Shown one piece after another: positions 51,257 to 59,800 of a stretch of 64,000 bases of DNA. Source of the DNA: Thermocrinis ruber (lineage in GTDB: Bacteria; Aquificota; Aquificia; Aquificales; Aquificaceae); contig NZ_CP007028.1 of the NCBI RefSeq assembly GCF_000512735.1, positions 682,001-746,000 of the forward strand, read 5' to 3'. Both the position numbers and the translations under genes were made by a program. The notes below the pieces were generated by a model. The model worked only from the letters and a program-made list of their open reading frames with translations, did not search any database and had not been told where the DNA came from. How positions within the stretch are numbered: the stretch's first letter is position 1; each line of letters begins with the position of its first letter.

Positions 51257-52267
51257 TTATTCCACCTCCTCCGAGGGAGCCTCCGTCCCTACCTTTGCCA
51301 AGTAATCTATTACCATGTTTGTTATTGTTTTCTCTGGTTGGTTAAAGAAGGTCTTTATGGAAATGTCCAACCAGTAAAGCCTTTCTAAAAGCCTTTCTAA
51401 ATCTTGTTCGGTGAAATTGGAAAGATACCTTTTGTGGTTGTGAATGGCAAAGGGATGTTTTACTCCCAGCTCGCCCAGTATATCCTCTGTTTTTCCTTGG
51501 CTCTTTTTAACCGTCAAAAGCCTCAGGGTGTAATTGACTAAGGTTGAAAGGATGATAAGAGGATGGATGCCCGTTCTGAAGAGGGAAGAAAGACTCAAAA
51601 GGGACTTTTCTAAATCTTTGCTGAAAAAGGCATCCAAAAATTCAAACAGGTCGCTTTCCTTTTGGGTGATGCATACCTTTTTAACATCTTCAAGGGTGAT
51701 CTCTTTTTCTGCGTACAGGATCAGCTTTTCCACCTCTCCCCTTAAAAACAAAAGGTCATCGCCCGCTATTTCAAGGAGATACTCAAGGGCTTTTTCTTCT
51801 ATCTTCTTCCCAGCCTTTTCCACCTTGTTTTTTACCATCTCCCTTACTTTCCTCTTGTCTAACCTTTTTGCCTCCAAGAAATCTCCCAGTTCCAACAGGG
51901 TTTTGTAGGGTTCCTTCTGAAGGGCGGATTTATCCAGCTTTTCCTTAAGGACTATAAAAACCGCCTTTGTTTTCATCCGGTTGGCTAAACTCCTGATTAG
52001 CTTTGGGTCCTTTAGCTTTTTTAAGAGCTGTTCTCCTTCCTTTACTAATATCAGCTCCCTTTGGCTTTTGGTAAAGAGACCACTTTCGCCCAGAAGACTA
52101 AGAAAACTCTTAAGGTCCAGCTCAGACCCCCAAAGGACCCTTACGGGTGCCAGTTCGGACAGTTTTTCCACAAAAACTGAGAGCAGATAGTCTTCCTCAG
52201 AGTATATCAGGTTAAAGGGCTTGATCTTTTCTAACTTTAGCCCTTTTTGATATTCCAAAATGTTCAT
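51257..52267 (-). CDS. holA: DNA polymerase III subunit delta
   Basis: A 336-aa clamp-loader subunit with the HolA pattern: NLIYSEEDYLLSVFVEKL at the start, ELAGDD-like LLEIAGDDLLFLRGEVEKLILY in the middle, and ESDLFEFLDAFFSKDLEKSLLSL in the C-terminal collar. It overlaps mtnA by 4 bp (ATGA). Confidence 0.87.
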   Translation of the reverse strand: MNILEYQKGLKLEKIKPFNLIYSEEDYLLSVFVEKLSELAPVRVLWGSELDLKSFLSLLGESGLFTKSQRELILVKEGEQLLKKLKDPKLIRSLANRMKTKAVFIVLKEKLDKSALQKEPYKTLLELGDFLEAKRLDKRKVREMVKNKVEKAGKKIEEKALEYLLEIAGDDLLFLRGEVEKLILYAEKEITLEDVKKVCITQKESDLFEFLDAFFSKDLEKSLLSLSSLFRTGIHPLIILSTLVNYTLRLLTVKKSQGKTEDILGELGVKHPFAIHNHKRYLSNFTEQDLERLLERLYWLDISIKTFFNQPEKTITNMVIDYLAKVGTEAPSEEVE

Positions 52268-53217
52268 GACGGTTTCCAGATTCCTTTTTCTGTGATTATG
52301 GCGGTGATGTTCTCCGCGGGAGTTATGTCAAAGGCTAAGTGAAGGGCAGGAGATTCTTTTGGCGCAAACTGGCAGTTTTTGAAGGCTTTAACCTCCTCCT
52401 CGAAGCGTTCCTCTATGGGTATATCCTCTCCACTCTCTATGTTTGGGTCTATGGTAGAGCTGGGTGCTACCACATAGAAGGGTATGCCATGGACCTTTGC
52501 CAAGACGGAGAGGGCATACGTGCCTATTTTGTTTGCCACATCTCCCCTTTTTGTGATCCTGTCCGCACCTACGATCACGCAATCCACAAACCCCTTCTTC
52601 ATCAAAAAGCCTGCGGTGGAGTCGGTGATTATCTTGTGAGGAATGTTTTCTTTGCTGAGTTCCCACGCGGTGAGCCTTGAACCCTGAAGGTAAGGTCTCG
52701 TTTCGTCCACCCAAACAAAAATGGATTTGTTGGAATAGTGGGCTTCTCTTATAACTCCAAGGGCGGTGCCGTGGCCGGCGGTAGCCAAGGCTCCCGTGTT
52801 GCAGTGGGTAAGAATTCTGGCGTTTTTTGGAATAAGCTCGTTTCCAATCTTTGCCATCTTTCTGTTGGCTAAGTAATCCTCTTCCTCAATAGCCCTGGCG
52901 GTTGCCTCCAAATCTTCACCTCTTTGGTAGGCTTCCATCATCCTATTTAGGGCATAAAAGAGATTGTAGGCGGTGGGTCTTGTGTTTTTTAGCGTCTCAT
53001 AGACCACCTTTGGGTCTTCCCCCTTCCTAACTCCCATCAAAAACCCATAAGCAGCTACACAACCGATGGCGGGTGCCCCCCTCACCATCATATCCTTTAT
53101 AGCCTGTGCGGTCTGAAGGTGGTCCTCCAAAACTACCCATTCTTCTACTTCTGGAAGCTTTCTTTGGTCAAGGAGCAAAAGTTTGCCCGACTCCCACCGA
53201 AAGGCTTTTATTTCCAT
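52264..53217 (-). CDS. mtnA: Methylthioribose-1-phosphate isomerase
   Basis: A 317-aa protein of the eIF-2B-like isomerase family: MMVRGAPAIGCVAAYGF, ILTHCNTGALATAGHGTALG (catalytic Cys), VWVDETRPYLQGSRLTAWEL, VIVGADRITKRGDVANKIGT (catalytic Asp) and FYVVAPSSTIDPN. It works in methionine salvage. It begins 13 bp after the mature 3' end of tmRNA on the same strand, so it may be read from the ssrA promoter. Confidence 0.93.
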   Translation of the reverse strand: MEIKAFRWESGKLLLLDQRKLPEVEEWVVLEDHLQTAQAIKDMMVRGAPAIGCVAAYGFLMGVRKGEDPKVVYETLKNTRPTAYNLFYALNRMMEAYQRGEDLEATARAIEEEDYLANRKMAKIGNELIPKNARILTHCNTGALATAGHGTALGVIREAHYSNKSIFVWVDETRPYLQGSRLTAWELSKENIPHKIITDSTAGFLMKKGFVDCVIVGADRITKRGDVANKIGTYALSVLAKVHGIPFYVVAPSSTIDPNIESGEDIPIEERFEEEVKAFKNCQFAPKESPALHLAFDITPAENITAIITEKGIWKPS

Positions 53218-53230
53218 GAGAATATTTTAA

Positions 53231-53572
53231 TGGTGGAGGCGGAGGGAATCGAACCCTCGTCCGAGGTTCGCCCGGCTATTAGGGCTTCTACAGGCTTAGC
53301 CAGTGCTTTCCTTTAACCATCCCCCGCCCACTGGCAAGCAAAGGGATGGCTCAGCGTGTGCCCTTTCGGAGGGAGGACCACGCCAATCCTTCCCTCCTAG
53401 CGGGTGTCTATGAACCCATCTGACAGCCCACCCGCAGAGCCATCAGTGGGCCGCTGCCTCTATTAGGCAGCGAGAGCGAGTTCGCGCTCGGGAAGTGTTT
53501 TGAGTGGCTGTTAAGGTTGCCACCCTGCCTGCTTCCCTAAGCCTGCGAACCCCGTCGAAACCGTTCGCCCCC
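53231..53572 (-). ncRNA. ssrA: tmRNA (ssrA)
   Basis: The 5' end GGGGGCGAACGGTTTCGACG pairs with the 3' acceptor CGCCTCC-ACCA; the T arm GAGGGTTCGATTCCCTC and an encoded CCA are present. Size is 342 nt. The tag frame ends ...PERELALAA followed by TAATAG, similar to Aquificaceae tags. The codon just before this is CTT, not the usual GCN, so the exact resume codon is unclear. It rescues stalled ribosomes with SmpB. Confidence 0.95.
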
Positions 53573-53589
53573 TTACGGATATATATATA

Positions 53590-53617
53590 AATATAACACT
53601 CAGCCAAAATCTGACAA
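53590..53617 (-). promoter_or_regulatory. Promoter of ssrA
   Basis: On the minus strand TTGTCA (53617-53612) and TATATT (53595-53590) are 16 bp apart, upstream of the tmRNA 5' end. A short leader would be removed by RNase P. Confidence 0.5.
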
Positions 53618-53648
53618 GCGGTATGGTTTGGCATATTTTATTTAGATT

Positions 53649-54326
53649 ATGCAGTTGAGGTTGAAAATCAGAAGGGAGCAGGACGGCAGAGTTTGGTATC
53701 AGTCCTTTGAGGTTCCCTACGAGGAGGGAATGACGTTCCTCTCCGCCCTGCAAAAGATTAAGGAAGACCAAGATGAGACACTGAGTTTTAGACACTTTTG
53801 CAGGGCGGGAATATGTGGGACGTGTGCTATATACATAAACCACTTTCCAAAGCTTGCCTGCAAAGAGCAGGTGCTTCCCTATGTGCTTAGCGGACAGGAG
53901 GTACTCATTGAACCCCTCAAAAACTTTAAAGTTATCAAGGACTTGGTGGTGGATCATGAGGTAATCCCTCAAAAGATCAAAGAGTTCTCCCTCTGGGTAA
54001 AGGGCAGTCAAAAAGAGGTCCGAATAGACCCTCAGCTGAGCAAGAGCATAGAAAACTCCGCAGACTGTATTTTGTGCCTTGCCTGTCAGTCCTACTGTCC
54101 TCAGATTTTAGAAAGTGCTTACGCGGGACCCCTTTTCTTTGCCAAGTTTTACAGGTTCCTTTTGGACCCAAGGGATAGCGAAAACAAAAAACGCTTACAT
54201 CAAGCCCTGGAGGGAAGGCTGTATCACTGCCTATCCTGCAATAAGTGCAACAATGTATGTCCAAAGGAGGTGGAGCCTGCCACCTTGATAAGGAGGCTCA
54301 TGCTCGTGGATGTTGAGGCTACTTAA
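53649..54326 (+). CDS. frdB: Fumarate reductase/succinate dehydrogenase-type iron-sulfur subunit
   Basis: A 225-aa protein. The [2Fe-2S] domain has CRAGICGTC and a later Cys in LACK. The C-terminal domain has two full C-x2-C-x2-C-x3-C-P motifs, CILCLACQSYCP and CLSCNKCNNVCP. The second motif normally lacks the second Cys and binds [3Fe-4S], so here a [4Fe-4S] is expected. It transfers electrons to the fumarate reductase flavoprotein in the reductive TCA cycle; other subunits are not in the window. It overlaps flgA by 17 bp. Confidence 0.85.
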   Translation: MQLRLKIRREQDGRVWYQSFEVPYEEGMTFLSALQKIKEDQDETLSFRHFCRAGICGTCAIYINHFPKLACKEQVLPYVLSGQEVLIEPLKNFKVIKDLVVDHEVIPQKIKEFSLWVKGSQKEVRIDPQLSKSIENSADCILCLACQSYCPQILESAYAGPLFFAKFYRFLLDPRDSENKKRLHQALEGRLYHCLSCNKCNNVCPKEVEPATLIRRLMLVDVEAT

Positions 54327-54954
54327 CCTTTTGTTTGCCTTCTCCTTTGCCTTCTGTTGGACCAAGGAGGGGCTAAGCGCTTTTGTTGAAAGGCAGGTAA
54401 AGGAAAAATTTGGCGAGGATGTTAGGGTTAATAAGGTTATTCTCCTCAACTGGGATGGAAAGGGAGAGGGAGTGCCAAAGGTGGAGCTTGATATGGAATA
54501 CGGAAAGGTGCGGGCTTTTGCCTACCTTCAGTTTGAAGGAAACAGATACACTGCGGCGATAGATGCCCTCTGGAGGGCAAAGCTCCTAAGGGCAAAGAAG
54601 GACATAAAAAAGGGAGAACTGCTCTCTGCGGAGTTCTTTGATGTGGAAGAGAGATGGCTCAAGAGCATTCCTAAGGACCTTCTCATAGACCCAAAGGAGC
54701 TAGAGGACTACAGGGCAAGCACGGACATTCCAAAGGGTTCAATACTCAGAAGGTCTGTTATGAAACCCTCGCCGGCGGTAAATAGGGGAGATATAGTAAA
54801 AGTGATCTTTCGTAGTGGAAATATACAAATTGAGGGACGAGGAACCGCCTTGGATGTGGGATATGTGGGGAAGGTGGTCCGAATAAAAACATCCGGTGGA
54901 AAACTGCTCAGGGGTAGGGTCATAGACAGGGGTGTGGTGGAGGTGTTAGATTAG
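54310..54954 (+). CDS. flgA: Flagellar P-ring assembly chaperone FlgA
   Basis: A 214-aa protein with a signal peptide (MLRLLNLLFAFSFAFC) and a C-terminal SAF domain: LRAKKDIKKGELLSAEFFDVEER, DIPKGSILRRSVM and GDIVKVIFRSGNIQIEGRGTALDVGYVGKVVRIK. It assists P-ring formation in the periplasm. Its stop lies in the 24-bp direct repeat that also occurs at the valS start. Confidence 0.9.
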   Translation: MLRLLNLLFAFSFAFCWTKEGLSAFVERQVKEKFGEDVRVNKVILLNWDGKGEGVPKVELDMEYGKVRAFAYLQFEGNRYTAAIDALWRAKLLRAKKDIKKGELLSAEFFDVEERWLKSIPKDLLIDPKELEDYRASTDIPKGSILRRSVMKPSPAVNRGDIVKVIFRSGNIQIEGRGTALDVGYVGKVVRIKTSGGKLLRGRVIDRGVVEVLD

Positions 54955-54974
54955 CTTATAATTTCCTCTTTATG
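54951..54974 (+). repeat. 24-bp direct repeat, left copy (flgA end / valS start sequence)
   Basis: Begins TTAGCTTATAATTT and ends CTCTTTATG; identical to 56783-56806 except one base. It contains the flgA stop, a TATAAT and, at its end, an ATG corresponding to the valS start. Confidence 0.85.
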
Positions 54975-55002
54975 CGTAGGGTGAGAAATTCAACAAAAGT
55001 AT

Positions 55003-55113
55003 GAGATTCTTCGCTTCGCTCAGAATTACAAATAAGATTACCCCTTCTCTGATGCTTATCATTTAATCTTTCTCTGTCATCCTGAGGACTTTAGCCCGAA
55101 GGATCTTTTTTTT
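55003..55113. repeat. Imperfect inverted repeat of the dispersed 'GATTCTTCGCTTCGCTCAGAAT' type (two arms)
   Basis: One arm reads GATTCTTCGCTTCGCTCAGA (from 55004), the other TCATCCTGAGGACTTTAGCC and GAAGGATC (to about 55106). The arms are partly complementary and about 50 bp apart. Similar short palindromic sequences are scattered between genes in many bacteria. No other copy was noticed in the window. Confidence 0.5.
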
Positions 55114-55202
55114 AAATTTAAAAAAAAACACTAATTTTTCACTCAAGGTATTAATTAGATTTCCTTCATAAACTTTTAGATTCTAATATAACATACTAAT
55201 TC

Positions 55203-56267
55203 TTAATCCAACCGTATATCACCTAAAGAACGAAGAGGTTCCGGAGACGGCTTTCCAAAAAGATAGCCTTGTGCAAGATTTACTCCCAATGTTTTGACGA
55301 CATTAAATTCATCCTTTGTTTCTATACCCTCTGCAAGTGTTTTTGCTCCAATCTCCGTTGCTATTTGGACTATTGAACTTACCACTGCCCGCTTTACAGG
55401 ATTCTTATCTATATCCCTTACAAGCTCAACGTCTATTTTAATTACATCAGGATTTAACTGTACAAGTTGATTCAAACCAGAATATCCAGACCCAACATAA
55501 TCAAGGGCAACTCTAAACCCCCTACTTCTGTAAAAATTTATAATGTTTGTAAGATGCTCGAATTTTTCAACTTTTTCACTTTCTATTACCTCGAAAACAA
55601 TTTTACTAGGGTCTAAATTAAGTTCTAATGCAGTATTTACAGTATCCCTGAGACAGAATTCTGGATTGTAAATCGAAGTTGGAGCAAAATTGATAAATAT
55701 ATCTTTTTGAATATTTTTAGATTTGGCATTTTTTAAAGCTTTAACTCTACAAAGTCTATCAAGATTAAAGAGCATGCCTGTTTTTCTTGCAGATTCAAAC
55801 ATCAAATTAGGTGGCATAACCGTACCATCCTGTTTTATACCTCTTGATAAACATTCGTAAGCTACAATCTCTAAGTTATCACAACTTACTATTGGCTGAA
55901 AATATGTGACTATAGATTCATTATCAAGTATCCACTTTAAATCAGAAGAGTGGTATAGACTAATATAATAACTCAGGCTTTTATACTTTTTGATGGTAGC
56001 AAAATTTAAATCTTCATATAATTCCAAAGGTAAAATATTGATATTTTCAAGTTCAAGCTGAGTAAATTCTTTTGAATTGCTTATATTTTCTATGAAATAA
56101 TCAAAGTCTACATTACAAATAACATAATCATTAAAATATTCAACATTAAAAATATCTTTGTAAATATTATAAATTTTCTTTAGCATGTATTCATGAGATG
56201 CAAAAACCACTATCTTTTTTATATTTTGAGGTGATTTAGGTGTAGTTGTACAATTCTGACATCTCAT
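55203..56267 (-). CDS. EAL-domain protein, probably a degenerate c-di-GMP phosphodiesterase
   Basis: A 354-aa protein. An N-terminal about 110 residues (KKIVVFASHEYMLKKIYNIY...) are of unknown type, perhaps a receiver-like sensor. The EAL domain follows: YFQPIVSCDNLEIVAYECLSRG (EAL becomes ECL), INFAPTSIY, VFEVIESE, VALDYVGSGYSGLNQLVQL and VIKIDVELVRDI, ending LAEGIETKDEF...AQGYLFGKP. The usual DDFG is DYVG, so one metal-binding Asp is Tyr and activity is doubtful. It is clearly more AT-rich than its neighbours and sits inside the inserted segment, so it was probably acquired. Confidence 0.82.
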   Translation of the reverse strand: MRCQNCTTTPKSPQNIKKIVVFASHEYMLKKIYNIYKDIFNVEYFNDYVICNVDFDYFIENISNSKEFTQLELENINILPLELYEDLNFATIKKYKSLSYYISLYHSSDLKWILDNESIVTYFQPIVSCDNLEIVAYECLSRGIKQDGTVMPPNLMFESARKTGMLFNLDRLCRVKALKNAKSKNIQKDIFINFAPTSIYNPEFCLRDTVNTALELNLDPSKIVFEVIESEKVEKFEHLTNIINFYRSRGFRVALDYVGSGYSGLNQLVQLNPDVIKIDVELVRDIDKNPVKRAVVSSIVQIATEIGAKTLAEGIETKDEFNVVKTLGVNLAQGYLFGKPSPEPLRSLGDIRLD

Positions 56268-56315
56268 AGAAATCCCATCTTTTTAATTAGTATAGCATAC
56301 TTAATAATAAAATAC

Positions 56316-56781
56316 ACGTCGGGTGAGAAATTCCGAGAAGCTGGAAATCTCCTAGGAAAAAGTCTTGGCAAGGAGGGAGCTTATAATATCCCCAAAACCC
56401 CCACCAAGGAGGCAGTAACATGGAAAATTACCTCTTTTATACCAAATGGTCCTAAAGTACCTAATTTCATATCTTGGAGTTAATCGGGAAAAGAAAAGGG
56501 CAGGCAGGCTTCCAAAAGTCTCTGACCTCCAGTTTGGTGGATAGTTCTGGGCTTATGGGAGACAGGGGATATAGGGGTTGTGAGTACGTAGAGGTTTGCA
56601 AAAGCAAGGAACAAAAGAGTATAAGGCAGGTGGTAGAGGGTATAAATTCTCAGATGAAGGTTTTCAACCTAGTAAGCAGGTAGAGGAAAGGGATTACCTT
56701 ACTTGCCTATCTTTATGGCTACGCTATAGGCTATGGCTTTTTCAGGAAGTCTCAAATATGGGGTAATTTCTCACCCGACGT
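56316..56781 (+). mobile_element. Internally deleted IS element (transposase remnant) with 17-bp inverted ends
   Basis: ACGTCGGGTGAGAAATT (56316-56332) is exactly inverted at 56765-56781. Inside, GGAGG and ATG start a peptide MENYLFYTKWS that stops at once. A later stretch reads SGLMGDRGYRG...KSIRQVVEGINSQMKVFN, and after a stop KGITLLAYLYGYAIGY, the usual end of a DDE transposase. At 466 bp it is far too short to be active. The IS family is uncertain (IS982- or IS4-like). Confidence 0.75.
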
Positions 56782-56782
56782 A

Positions 56783-56806
56783 TTAGCTTATAATTTTCTC
56801 TTTATG
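56783..56806 (+). promoter_or_regulatory. Direct repeat right copy containing the valS promoter -10 and start codon
   Basis: Same 24 bp as 54951-54974 with one change. TATAAT at 56789-56794 lies 9 bp before the valS ATG (56804). After the insertion this is the only nearby promoter element for valS. Confidence 0.6.
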
Positions 56807-59800
56807 AAGGACATAAAAGAATACAATCATAAAGAGATTGAAAAAAAGCACGCCCAAAGGTGGTACTACCAAAAGCTCTATCACATAGAAAAGCCAAAGG
56901 ATAAGTTCTCGGTGGTGATCCCTCCGCCCAATGTGACGGGCTCTTTGCATATGGGACACGCCCTCAACATAACCCTTCAGGACATTGTGTGCAGGTGGCA
57001 GAGGATGTTGGGAAAGGATGTGGTTTGGGTGCCGGGCTTTGACCATGCGGGCATAGCCACCCAGTACGTGGTGGATAAAAAGATCCAGGAGGAGGGTAAA
57101 AACCGCCTTGAGATGGGAAGGGAGGAGTTTTTAAAGAGGGTTTGGGAGTGGGTGCCCATCTCCAGAAACAGCATAAGGGAGCAACTCATAAAGCTCGGTG
57201 CCAGCGTAGATTGGCAGAGGGAAAGGTTCACCTTGGATGAGGGCTTTTCAAGGCTAGTCAGGTACGCCTTCAGAAGGCTCTACGAAGAGGGTCTCATATA
57301 CAGGGGTGAGTACATAGTCAACTGGTGTCCAAAGGACCTGACCGCCCTCTCGGACCTTGAGGTGGAGCACGAAGAGGAAGAAGGAAAGCTTTACTACATA
57401 AAGTATCCCTTGGAGGATGGAAGCGGTTATATAACCGTTGCCACCACAAGACCCGAGACCATGCTGGGAGACACCGCGATAGCAGTTCATCCCGAGGACG
57501 AAAGATACAAACACTTGGTGGGAAAGTACGCCATACTGCCCTTGGTAGGCAGAAGAATACCCATAATAGCGGACGAGAGGGTAAAGCCTGAGTTTGGAAC
57601 TGGTGCGGTGAAGATCACACCCGCCCACGACCCTTTGGACTTTGAGATAGGAAAGAGCCACAACCTTCCTATGGTTCAAATAATGGACCAATTTGCACGG
57701 ATAAACGAGAATGGTGGAGAGTTCGCAGGCTTGGATAGATACACCGCAAGGCAGAGGATAGTGCAAAAGCTGGAGGAGTTGGGACTCCTTGAAAAGGTGG
57801 AGAGCCACAGGCACGCAGTGGGGAAATGCTACCGGTGTAAAACCGTCCTTGAGCCCATGGTGTCCACCCAGTGGTTCTTAAAGGTCTCCGACCCAAGGAT
57901 AAAGGAGCCTGCCATAAAGGCAGTTCTTGGCTACACCCAAAGGCAAGAAAGGGAGCTAAACCTTCAAATTCTGTATGTTCAAGGCTTGGAGGTGGTTATA
58001 AAAGTTGCGGAAGGCTCAAAGACTAAGCTGGTGGTTGTTATCAAAGAAGGCATAGACTTTTTGGTGGGCAAAAAGGAGGGTGAGCTATCCTTCATATACA
58101 TCCCAGAGGGAAGGGAGGAGCTCTTGGAGGTAGCAAAGGAGAAGGCAAAGGAGCACAAAAATGCCCACATGCTCCTGAAGGTAAAAGGAGCGATAACCCT
58201 GATCAGGGAATACTCGGAGGAGAACCTCTCCGGCGAGCTCATGCTGGTGGCAGACAAAGAGGGATTAAAACTCTTGGATGACAGGGAACAAAGGCTCTTA
58301 GAAAAGGGAGAGGTTCAGTTGGAGCCTGTTCAGAAGTCTTTGAGGGTAAAGTGGGAGAGGGAAAAGGAGGTTTGGGAAGAGGAAAAGAGGGTAGCCTTTG
58401 TGCCCGAAAACTGGAAGAAGATATACCTTCAGTGGATGGAAAACCTCAAAGACTGGTGCATCTCAAGGCAGATATGGTGGGGACACAGAATACCCGTCTG
58501 GTACTGCAAAGACTGTGGGCATATAAACGTTTTCACCGACGATGACTTTGATAGGGTCTACGACAAGCTAATTTTCAACCTGATTGCCGACGGCAAGATC
58601 AAAGAAGAATTCACGCCAGAGGAGGTGGAGGAGGTTCTAAAGTCTCCGTCCTTTGTCCATCCGGAGATGACGGTCTTGGAATTTTACAAGAGGTTTGTCT
58701 TTCATAAATACCACTCCACCGACGTATCCGCCCACTCTTTGAGGCTCTTTTTCACCCAAGACCTGAACCCTACCGCACTGCTTGCCAACCGTAGCGTCAG
58801 GTACAAGTACAACTCCCAAACCAAGAAGTTCAGGTTTATGCTTTACTGTAAAAACTGCGGTTCTGATAAGCTTGAGTGGGAGACGGACGTTCTGGACACT
58901 TGGTTTTCGTCTGCCCTATGGCCCTTTGGTGTCTTTGGCTTTCCGGAAAACACCGAGGACCTAAAACTTTACCCAACAGACCTTTTGGTAACGGGCTTTG
59001 ACATCATCTTCTTTTGGGTAGCCCGGATGATCATGATGGGCATGTTCTTTATGAAGGATATTCCCTTTAGGGATGTCTATATACATGCCTTGGTTAGGGA
59101 TGAAAAGGGACAGAAGATGTCCAAGACCAAAGGGAATGTGATAGACCCTCTTGACATAATAGAAAAGTACGGTGCGGACGCCCTGAGGTTCACCTTGGCT
59201 ATTCTGACCCAGCAGGGCAGAGACATAAGGCTCTCAGAAAAGAGGTTTGAGGGATACAAGCACTTTGCCAACAAGCTTTGGAACGCAGGCAGGTTCATAC
59301 TGATGAACTTGGATGACGACCTTCTAACAAAGCTACCCTACTCTGCACCACCAAGGGTGGAGGACCTTTGGATCTTGACCCTTCTCAACGAGACCGCCCA
59401 GGAGGTAAATAATGCCCTCTCCGAGTATAAGTTCTCCAACGCTTGCCAAGCCCTCTATGACTTTGTTTGGTCTGAGTTTTGCGACTGGTATATAGAAATG
59501 TGCAAACTAAGACTTTACGCCAAGGTGGAAGAGAACACACCACCAGAGGAAAAGGAGAGGATTGAGAGGGAAAGGATCACCGCCCAGTCCTTTTTGCTAA
59601 TGACCTTTGACCGCATCCTAAAACTATTGCATCCCTTCATGCCTTACATTACGGAGGAGCTCTACCTACATCTTCCCACTGCAGTAAAGGACAGCATCTC
59701 CTTGGAAGAGTTCCCTCAATACAATCCTCAAGAGGTCTATCCGCAGGCAAAGGAAAAGATTGAAAGGCTCAAGGAAATTATCACCTCCATAAGGGCACTG

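Larger units (their letters stand above)
54975..56781. mobile_element. Inserted segment bounded by inverted IS ends, carrying an EAL gene and an IS remnant
   Basis: The left end has CGTAGGGTGAGAAATT (54975-54990). The right end has the inverse AATTTCTCACCCGACG (56765-56780), and the 24-bp direct repeats lie immediately outside. Inside are a palindromic dispersed-type repeat, the EAL gene and an internally deleted IS. Without it flgA and valS would be about 24 bp apart. I read it as a composite, transposon-like insertion. Confidence 0.65.

Noticed and set aside
57929-58850. Intein or group I/II intron in valS
   Set aside because: The frame is continuous, the inserts lack intein N-terminal Cys/Ser and C-terminal His-Asn blocks, and no endonuclease motif is seen.
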